Both the position numbers and the translations under genes were made by a program. Under the pieces are notes generated by a model. The model was given only the letters and a program-made list of their open reading frames with translations. It made no database searches and had not been told where the DNA came from. Below are positions 1-4,269 of a DNA stretch of 6,743 nt, in pieces; within the stretch, counting starts at the first letter, position 1, and every line of letters starts with the position of its first letter. Source of the DNA: Candidatus Woesearchaeota archaeon (GTDB lineage Archaea; Nanobdellota; Nanobdellia; Woesearchaeales; GW2011-AR4); the NCBI GenBank assembly GCA_019323655.1, contig JAHWGX010000013.1:1-6743 (forward strand), in the 5' to 3' direction.

Positions 1-2
1 AC

Positions 3-1436
3 ACCCTTTATATAGACCAGGATGAAGAAGGGTTTTACAATCTGCCTGCAGTCTATCATCCGGGATGGTATGTGAATACCGCTTACCTGAAAGTTGGCGC
101 TAGCGCAAAGATTGAAGGTGATTTGGAAGTCCAGGGCAATACCCAGCTGGGTTACGATGACAGCGATATAACCACCATTAGAGGCATTTTGGATGTTGAC
201 GGAAATATATTTATAAACTCAGCAGAAGGAGATAGCCTTACTGGGAAAGCCACTGAGCTAGGTTCTGCGGGAATATCGGGCATTTTTGGGGATGGCCTTT
301 GTATAAAGGGTATGTCTACAGGATATGCAGGACATTTCTGCTCTTCAGACGTTAATGCCTACTCAGGATATTTTACAGGAGGCAAAGGTGTTTTAATTAA
401 GGGCGACTTAGAAGTTACAGGAGAATGTATTGGATGCGGGACAGTTGATTATGAAACAGGCTATGTTAAAGGCGATTGCAACAAGAGCGGTGTTGTGAAT
501 ATGGAGGATGCTAAGTGCATATATGATTACCGCAATGGCAGGAATACTAAGTGTGACGATCCTTTAGTAGATTGTGATGTTGACGGGGATGGTGTTGTTG
601 GACTTAGTGATGCTATGTTTCTTGGGCAGATATTATCCGGAAAAATTAATCCGACATACTTTTTGCCATTTGACTCTATTGCTTCAATTTCACCTTACGC
701 TTACTTTAGGGCATACAGCAATCTTGACGCACTAAAAGCAGATGCAACTGGTTCCACTGCGTATGCAGGCTATTTCACGGGAGGCAAAGGCGTTAAGATT
801 GAAGGGGATTTGGAGGTTAACGGAAAATTAATACAAAAGTATGACCTAGATTTAGACGGCTCAATCGCAGAAAATGATTTGGTAATTATGAAACAGATGT
901 CTGTAGGAATGCCAACACATGACATTTTTGGAGAAGTAATACCTTCATCAAGGGCAGATCTTGACAACAATGGAATTAGCGCAGATGCAGGAGACTTAGG
1001 AGCGATGGCAGATATGGTAGCAGAAGCAAGAGACAATTATTATGGAAGGTTTTACGGCAGGGCTGATTGGACCGAAAACGAAGTTCTTTCTGTAAAGTCT
1101 GAAAATGCGAATATTTATTCCGGTTATTTCTCAGGAGGCAAAGGTGTTAAGGTTGAAGGGGATTTGGATGTGAGCGGAGATTCACCCTTTTTAAGTGATT
1201 GTGAATGGATAAGTACCGATATACAAGTGAATGCAAATTCTGTGCAAACCGAAACTGCAATTTGTCCGCCAAACAAAAACATAGTTAGTGGAGGAGGTTC
1301 TGCTACGAGTACTTGTCCTGGGTCCGCAATACGCAATTCATATCCACATTTATCAGGTAACGGATGGCAAGTAATATATCATAATGGATGTGGCATTCAA
1401 GTTACTTTAAGCGTATATGCATACTGCTGTAAATAA
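3..1436 (+). CDS. Modular surface protein with GYF-GGKGV repeats and dockerin-like modules (5' partial)
   Basis: The frame is open from the left edge (first full codon at 3) to TAA at 1434-1436, giving 477 visible residues; the GTG at 72 is internal, not a convincing start. Three copies of a 21-residue repeat (core GYFxGGKGVxIxGDLxVxG) lie at 360-422, 762-824 and 1116-1178, with a partial copy at 84-137. Such repeats are known from secreted adhesin and tail-fibre-like proteins and probably form beta-solenoid turns. After repeats 1 and 2 come dockerin-like calcium-binding pairs (about 474-641 and 840-1028). After repeat 3 is a C-terminal domain (about 1200-1433) with six cysteines and a GGG...SYP...GNGW...VYAYC pattern seen in secreted bacterial and archaeal proteins. 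The signal peptide would lie upstream of the window. An extracellular structural or adhesive role is inferred; no catalytic motif was seen. The next gene is 355 nt away, so they are probably transcribed separately. Confidence 0.88.
   Translation, partial: TLYIDQDEEGFYNLPAVYHPGWYVNTAYLKVGASAKIEGDLEVQGNTQLGYDDSDITTIRGILDVDGNIFINSAEGDSLTGKATELGSAGISGIFGDGLCIKGMSTGYAGHFCSSDVNAYSGYFTGGKGVLIKGDLEVTGECIGCGTVDYETGYVKGDCNKSGVVNMEDAKCIYDYRNGRNTKCDDPLVDCDVDGDGVVGLSDAMFLGQILSGKINPTYFLPFDSIASISPYAYFRAYSNLDALKADATGSTAYAGYFTGGKGVKIEGDLEVNGKLIQKYDLDLDGSIAENDLVIMKQMSVGMPTHDIFGEVIPSSRADLDNNGISADAGDLGAMADMVAEARDNYYGRFYGRADWTENEVLSVKSENANIYSGYFSGGKGVKVEGDLDVSGDSPFLSDCEWISTDIQVNANSVQTETAICPPNKNIVSGGGSATSTCPGSAIRNSYPHLSGNGWQVIYHNGCGIQVTLSVYAYCCK
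474..641 (+). other. Dockerin-like calcium-binding module 1
   Basis: Two EF-hand-like loops with dockerin spacing are seen. The first starts with Asp at 474 and has acidic or polar ligands at loop positions 1, 3, 5 and 12 (D, N, S, D). The second starts at 576 with D, D, D and D at the same positions (core DVDGDGVVGLSD). Each loop is followed by a helix-like segment. Several Cys (CxxC just before the module, plus three more inside or between the loops) are unusual for a classic type I dockerin and may form disulfides. Cohesin binding is known for the family but no cohesin is seen here. Confidence 0.75.
840..1028 (+). other. Dockerin-like module 2, partly degenerate
   Basis: The first loop (from Asp at 843, core DLDLDGSIAENDL) keeps D, D, D and D at loop positions 1, 3, 5 and 12. 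The second (from Asp at 957, core DLDNNGISADAGDL) has D, D and N at 1, 3 and 5, but its last acidic ligand is one residue late, at position 13. The module sits after repeat 2 exactly as module 1 sits after repeat 1, which suggests duplication of a repeat-plus-dockerin block followed by divergence. Confidence 0.6.
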
Positions 1437-1498
1437 ATAGAACGGGCTAGTGGAAATCCTAAACTAATTGAAAGAAGCACCTTAAAATACTTAGTCTC

Positions 1499-1654
1499 TC
1501 ATTTCAACACCCCTAACATATCCCCAACACAATAACTATTAACAATATCCTTCTTCTCTGCCCATCCCCTTCGTGCTGTTGCGATTCCGAGCTTGCAATA
1601 CCTCAAAACCTTCAATGCCTTTCCCAATTTTCTTTTTTCAGTAACAGCGTTTGC
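1499..1654 (-). pseudogene. Degraded coding remnant A (C-terminal tail of an unidentified protein)
   Basis: On the minus strand a frame of 51 codons runs from just after a stop (TAG at 1657-1655) to TGA at 1501-1499. It has no ATG except near its end and no ribosome site. It reads KRKLGKALKVLRYCKLGI, then IATARRGWAEKKDIVNSY, then CVGDMLGVLK and stop. Its last part matches remnant B near 2554-2637 at 17 of 24 residues, including synonymous codon changes, so it is likely the eroded 3' end of a real gene. The family was not recognised. It could alternatively be a very small gene starting at TTG. Confidence 0.5.
1514..1585. repeat. Direct repeat, left copy (flanks the toxin-antitoxin pair)
   Basis: This 72-nt segment aligns without gaps to 2560-2631 (constant offset 1046 nt), 58 of 72 bases identical by hand count, with 32 of 34 in the central block 1531-1564. 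It overlaps coding remnant A. Confidence 0.75.
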
Positions 1655-1657
1655 CTA

Positions 1658-1751
1658 CTTACTAGTAATTTTGTGTTGTTTTCCTTGCAAACCTAATAAT
1701 AAAATCGTATTGCTGAAAGAAAAGTGTTTAAAATTGAAAAAGAACGAAAAA
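1658..1751. other. AT-rich spacer without a recognisable gene
   Basis: This is the part of the 355-nt gap 1437-1791 lying between remnant A and the promoter of the toxin-antitoxin operon. It is rich in A and T, with a possible second TATA-like string (tttaaaat) near 1728-1735. No ORF, RNA gene or clear hairpin was seen. The other end of the gap, 1437-1498, is likewise featureless to the eye. Confidence 0.4.
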
Positions 1752-1786
1752 TTGATAAATACCTAATGAGATTGTCAGATTAGAGG
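1752..1786 (+). promoter_or_regulatory. Probable archaeal promoter and ribosome site of the toxin-antitoxin operon
   Basis: A TATA-like string (ttgataaata, 1752-1761) with an A-rich BRE-like stretch before it would place transcription start near 1782, about 10 nt before the ATG. GAGG at 1783-1786 ends 5 nt before the ATG at 1792 and is a good ribosome site, supporting that start. The promoter is inferred from spacing and base content; the ribosome site is more certain. Confidence 0.5.
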
Positions 1787-1791
1787 CTAAA

Positions 1792-2094
1792 ATGCAATCT
1801 AAAAAGGCTAAAGCGGATATTGATAAAATTATGAAAAAAAGGATTATAGCAATACTAAAGAAAAACGATGTAGCGAAAGCTGGAATATTTGGGAGCTATG
1901 CAAGGGGGGATGCAACCAAAAATTCAGATATAGATATCTTAATCCAGCCTCCTAAGGGCATAGGCCTCGGATTTGTAGGCATAAAGCTTGAATTAGAAGA
2001 AAAGTTAGGCAGGAAAGTGGATTTAGTTACCTACAATTCAATCCATCCTTATTTGAAAAAATACATTTTAGATGGCGAGATAAGAATACTATGA
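1792..2094 (+). CDS. mntA: MNT-type minimal nucleotidyltransferase, MntA-like antitoxin
   Basis: This 100-residue protein has the minimal nucleotidyltransferase fold signature: GSYARGD at residues 34-40, then SDID (Asp46 and Asp48), making the exact GS-x10-DxD motif that binds Mg and ATP, and a third acidic residue, Asp77, in KVDLVT. Length is typical for the family. In characterised type VII systems MntA neutralises its HEPN partner by adding AMP to a tyrosine; that activity is inferred here from the motif and partner. All metal-binding residues are present, so the enzyme is probably active. The ATG is supported by GAGG 5 nt upstream. Its stop overlaps the start of the HEPN gene (ATGA, 2091-2094), so the two are translationally coupled. 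The gene symbol is by homology. Confidence 0.9.
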   Translation: MQSKKAKADIDKIMKKRIIAILKKNDVAKAGIFGSYARGDATKNSDIDILIQPPKGIGLGFVGIKLELEEKLGRKVDLVTYNSIHPYLKKYILDGEIRIL

Positions 2095-2444
2095 GCAAGC
2101 ATGAAAATCTTCCTTATCTGAAGCACATAGTGGACGCTATTATGGATATAGAAGGTTCAGTCAAAAAGTTATCCAAAGAAGAATTTAAAAGAAGTAAGGA
2201 TACTAAAGATGCCGCTATTAGAAGGATTGAAATAATTGGAGAAGCTGTGAAGAATATTTCCAAAGAGCTTAAAGAAAAACATCCTGAAGTTGAATGGGCA
2301 AAGATAGCAGGAACAAGAGACATAATGATACATGCTTATTTTAGTGTGGATTTGGATATTGTTTGGAGCATAGTTAAAAAAGATCTTCCTGCTTTAAAGA
2401 GGAAGATAAAAGCAATTGTTGAGAAAGAGTTTAAAAATAAATAA
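2091..2444 (+). CDS. hepT: HEPN (DUF86) RNase toxin, HepT-like
   Basis: This 117-residue, mostly helical protein is of the HepT/DUF86 family. It contains the conserved IGEAVKNIS helix (residues 49-57) and the RNase motif R-x4-H-x-Y at Arg76, His81 and Tyr83 (RDIMIHAY). In studied HepT proteins the Arg and His form the composite RNase site of a dimer, and the Tyr is the residue AMPylated by MntA, so Tyr83 is the predicted modification site. All three residues are intact, so an active toxin is expected. It starts inside the MntA stop codon and has no strong ribosome site of its own, consistent with coupled translation. The rest of the C-terminus is a Lys-rich helix. Function is inferred from the family and the pairing. 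Confidence 0.9.
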   Translation: MSKHENLPYLKHIVDAIMDIEGSVKKLSKEEFKRSKDTKDAAIRRIEIIGEAVKNISKELKEKHPEVEWAKIAGTRDIMIHAYFSVDLDIVWSIVKKDLPALKRKIKAIVEKEFKNK

Positions 2445-2465
2445 TTCAGGCACTGCTGGAATCTG

Positions 2466-2479
2466 GATGGCGAGCCATC
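2466..2479. other. Perfect 6+6 inverted repeat downstream of hepT
   Basis: The string gatggc-ga-gccatc forms a perfect palindrome 22 nt after the hepT stop. As RNA it would give a 5-bp stem with a CGAG tetraloop. It could be a small hairpin at the operon's 3' end or a protein-binding site. Confidence 0.35.
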
Positions 2480-2480
2480 T

Positions 2481-2499
2481 CAAAAATTGCATGTTTTTG
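2481..2499 (+). terminator. Possible terminator: A-run/T-run hairpin with T tract
   Basis: caaaaa (2481-2486) pairs with tttttg (2494-2499) around a 7-nt loop, and the right arm is a T tract. It follows the 2466-2479 palindrome directly. Archaeal terminators are mainly T runs, so this is a plausible end for the toxin-antitoxin transcript, but the stem is weak. Confidence 0.3.
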
Positions 2500-2553
2500 A
2501 CAATACCAAGATTTGGTTTAGCAAATTTAATTATAAGAATTATTTTTAAAAGT

Positions 2554-2637
2554 TTACTTTAACATCCCTTCAACAGAATAAATATTAACAATACCCTTCT
2601 TCTCTGCCCAACCGCGCCTTGCTTTTACGATAACTAT
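2554..2637 (-). pseudogene. Degraded coding remnant B (same C-terminal tail as remnant A)
   Basis: A minus-strand frame of 27 codons runs between a stop at 2640-2638 and TAA at 2556-2554, reading KARRGWAEKKGIVNIY then SVEGMLK and stop. It matches the end of remnant A, and both end shortly after Met-Leu. Arg-Arg-Gly is encoded by different codons in the two copies (AGG CGC GGT here, CGA AGG GGA in A), which points to an earlier coding history. It is truncated where the antiporter promoter begins. The parent gene was not identified. Confidence 0.5.
2560..2631. repeat. Direct repeat, right copy (flanks the toxin-antitoxin pair)
   Basis: This is the partner of 1514-1585 in the same orientation, 58 of 72 identical with no gaps. 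The toxin-antitoxin operon is the only intact gene pair between the two copies. The sequence is contained in coding remnant B and ends just before the TATA-like box of the antiporter. Confidence 0.75.
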
Positions 2638-2673
2638 TTATATGTGCTTTTTCTGTGAAATGTTAAAGAGGTG
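2636..2673 (+). promoter_or_regulatory. Probable promoter and ribosome site of the antiporter gene
   Basis: A TATA-like box (atttatat, 2636-2643) would start transcription near 2665, leaving a short leader that holds GAGGTG at 2668-2673. This matches the archaeal anti-Shine-Dalgarno and ends 5 nt before ATG 2679. The spacing chooses ATG 2679 over the in-frame TTG at 2676, which would be only 2 nt from the site. Confidence 0.55.
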
Positions 2674-2678
2674 TATTG

Positions 2679-3890
2679 ATGGCCAATGTATTGGTTTTTT
2701 TGACTTATCTTGCGGTTATTCTGCTGATAGGCCTGCTTACCTCTATTCTAAGCCAGAGATTCAGGATTCCAAACATTCTGCTGCTTTTGATTATAGGAAT
2801 AGGCTTGGGGAGGATGGAGTACAAGGGAGGTCCTTTGATATACTTTCCAGAGCTGTTTTTGACAAGCATAAGCATACTGGCTCTGGTTATGATTGTATTT
2901 GACTCTGCTTCAAGGTTTAAGCTTAAAAGGTTTGATTATTTCTCGCTAAAAACCTTATGGCTTTCCTTTGTCTTTCTGGTCTTTAACCTTATTTTTTTGA
3001 CGGTTTTTACCATGCTTATTTTTAAGGTGGAGTCTGTGTTTCTTGCGCTGATTTTTTCAGCAGTTATGTCCGGAACTGATCCGGCAGCTGTGCTTACGAT
3101 GCTTAAGAATGCAAGCAATAAGGTGTTTGAGTTTTTGGAGTTTGAGTCTTTGCTGAATACGCCTTTAATTGTTTTGCTGCCTTTCATCATCCTGGAGCTA
3201 AAAATGACATTAAAAGACGGCATTATAATATCCACATTCCTGGAGCAGATTGTGCCCTTGCTGCAGCAGTTTGTTGTTGGGATTGGCTCAGGAGTTTTAA
3301 TCGGCCTTGTCATGTTCAAGTTTATGAGAAAAACATATTCTATTGTTTTAAGCCCTCTGGCTGTGATTACCTCTGCCCTGCTTGCCTATATAATAGCTGA
3401 AAATTTAGAAGGAAACGGAGTTTTGGCTGTTATGTCAATGGGGCTTTTGTTCGGGAACCTTTACGTAAAGCAGAAATTCCAGCTCCAGGAATTTGCCCTG
3501 GTGTTTTCAAATTCCTTGGAGATACTTGTTTTTGTGCTCATAGGGCTTATAATCTCAATTCCTTTTTCCCTTGGTTTTTTCATTAAATCCTTAATGCTGT
3601 TTGTTATTTATCTCCTGATAAGATTTTCCTCAATATCCGCCTCCTTGAGGGGCATGAACTTTACTTTAAGGGAGAAAATATTTATGTCTTTAAATGTGCA
3701 GAAGGGGATTGCTGTGGCTGTCGTTGTCTTTTCATTCGCAACCCTGAACATAGAAGGCATGCAGACGATACTCAATCTTGTTTTGGCATTTATGCTTTAT
3801 TCTATAATCCTGTCTACAGTTGTTTTAAGGCTTGTCAGGTTTTTTGTTGTGGAGGTGAAGGAGGAGAAGGAAGAGAAGGGGAAGGGTTAG
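2679..3890 (+). CDS. CPA1/NhaP-like cation:proton antiporter with altered ND motif
   Basis: A 403-residue integral membrane protein with about 12-13 predicted helices and a short charged tail (VEVKEEKEEKGKG). Family landmarks are GTDPAAVLTML (Thr133-Asp134, the TM5 substrate motif), FESLLN (Glu156, Asn160) and NGVLAVMSMGLLFGN (residues 246-260). In characterised CPA1 antiporters the TM6 motif is ESxxNDP with an essential Asp. Here it reads ESLLNTP, with Thr161 where Asp is expected, and Lys-Gly (342-343) stands where many relatives have Arg-Gly. Na+(K+)/H+ exchange at the cytoplasmic membrane is expected from the fold, but ion choice or stoichiometry may differ. Start ATG 2679 is set by GAGGTG 5 nt upstream. 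Its stop overlaps that of the converging gene at 3887-3890. It appears to be transcribed alone. Confidence 0.85.
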   Translation: MANVLVFLTYLAVILLIGLLTSILSQRFRIPNILLLLIIGIGLGRMEYKGGPLIYFPELFLTSISILALVMIVFDSASRFKLKRFDYFSLKTLWLSFVFLVFNLIFLTVFTMLIFKVESVFLALIFSAVMSGTDPAAVLTMLKNASNKVFEFLEFESLLNTPLIVLLPFIILELKMTLKDGIIISTFLEQIVPLLQQFVVGIGSGVLIGLVMFKFMRKTYSIVLSPLAVITSALLAYIIAENLEGNGVLAVMSMGLLFGNLYVKQKFQLQEFALVFSNSLEILVFVLIGLIISIPFSLGFFIKSLMLFVIYLLIRFSSISASLRGMNFTLREKIFMSLNVQKGIAVAVVVFSFATLNIEGMQTILNLVLAFMLYSIILSTVVLRLVRFFVVEVKEEKEEKGKG

Positions 3891-4267
3891 TGGACTTTTA
3901 CTTTATAGATTAGAGTTCCAATTAGGGCACCGATAAATGCAATAGGTAATACGTAGAACTGGAAGAATAGGTCTGACACATCAATATTTGCTATCCCTAA
4001 AAGAATTAATGAAAGTAATATTACCACAAATGGAGATAGAACAATAGCTAATGTACCATTTAGTAGTTTATTTTTTGTGTCTTTAGCTATAGTAGAACCC
4101 CAAAATCCACTTACTAATGCGATTATACCATAAATGACAAAAAATTCTATAAGAGGTAAACAATAATCAAAAGATTTACCGCATCTGTTATAATAAGTTA
4201 TGAAGAATATAGCAATAATCAATGAGTTGATTATATTAACTTTTATTAATTTGCTAGTTATTCTCAT
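3887..4267 (-). CDS. Small four-helix membrane protein of unknown function
   Basis: A 126-residue protein with four hydrophobic segments (about 11-26, 37-59, 71-93 and 101-122), a basic start (MRITSKLIK) and a basic end (YKVKVH), suggesting both termini face the cytoplasm. A loop with TIAKDTKNK (residues 59-67) links helices 2 and 3, and there are two Cys (29 and 36) after the first helix. No family was recognised and no enzymatic motif was seen. The ATG lies 2 nt after the stop of the large hydrolase-domain gene, so the two are almost certainly cotranscribed, with translation probably by reinitiation because no ribosome site is evident. GC is about 27%, lower than most of the window. Its TAA overlaps the antiporter's TAG on the other strand. 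A role in anchoring, export or immunity for the upstream protein is only a guess. Confidence 0.75.
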   Translation of the reverse strand: MRITSKLIKVNIINSLIIAIFFITYYNRCGKSFDYCLPLIEFFVIYGIIALVSGFWGSTIAKDTKNKLLNGTLAIVLSPFVVILLSLILLGIANIDVSDLFFQFYVLPIAFIGALIGTLIYKVKVH

Positions 4268-4269
4268 TT

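Larger units (their letters stand above)
360..1178 (+). repeat. Three interspersed 63-nt protein-coding repeats
   Basis: Units at 360-422, 762-824 and 1116-1178 each encode Y-[SA]-G-Y-F-[TS]-G-G-K-G-V followed by a charged stretch and GDL[ED]V-x-G. Spacing is 402 and then 354 nt because different modules sit between them. A half motif (YxGxF-like) precedes each unit: YAGHF near 324, YAYF near 696, YYGRF near 1038. A partial copy with only the KIEGDLEV-x-G half is at 84-137. The DNA copies have diverged mostly at third positions, so selection acts on the protein. Confidence 0.85.

Noticed and set aside
72..74. GTG as the start of the first surface protein
   Set aside because: The frame is open all the way to the left edge and the upstream codons read as normal protein; there is no ribosome site before 72. 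The gene is 5' partial.
770..1336. Minus-strand ORFs opposite the surface protein
   Set aside because: They mirror the Gly/Asp-rich repeats (giving Ser/Pro-rich translations) and are explained by the plus-strand gene.
1627..1640. T-rich run as a terminator for the surface protein gene
   Set aside because: It is about 190 nt after the stop codon and lies inside minus-strand coding remnant A (Lys/Arg codons), so the run is explained by that remnant.
1437..2678. CRISPR array or tRNA in the gene-poor regions
   Set aside because: The repeat has only two copies more than 1 kb apart with genes between them, and no cloverleaf or T-loop-like sequence was seen.
2642..2902. 86-codon plus-strand ORF overlapping the antiporter start
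   Set aside because: It lies in another frame of the antiporter gene, has no ribosome site, and its Cys/Tyr/Arg-rich composition is that of a shadow frame.
2936..3319. 127-codon minus-strand ORF inside the antiporter
   Set aside because: It is antisense to conserved membrane-protein sequence and has no recognisable features; a shadow of the antiporter's codon bias.
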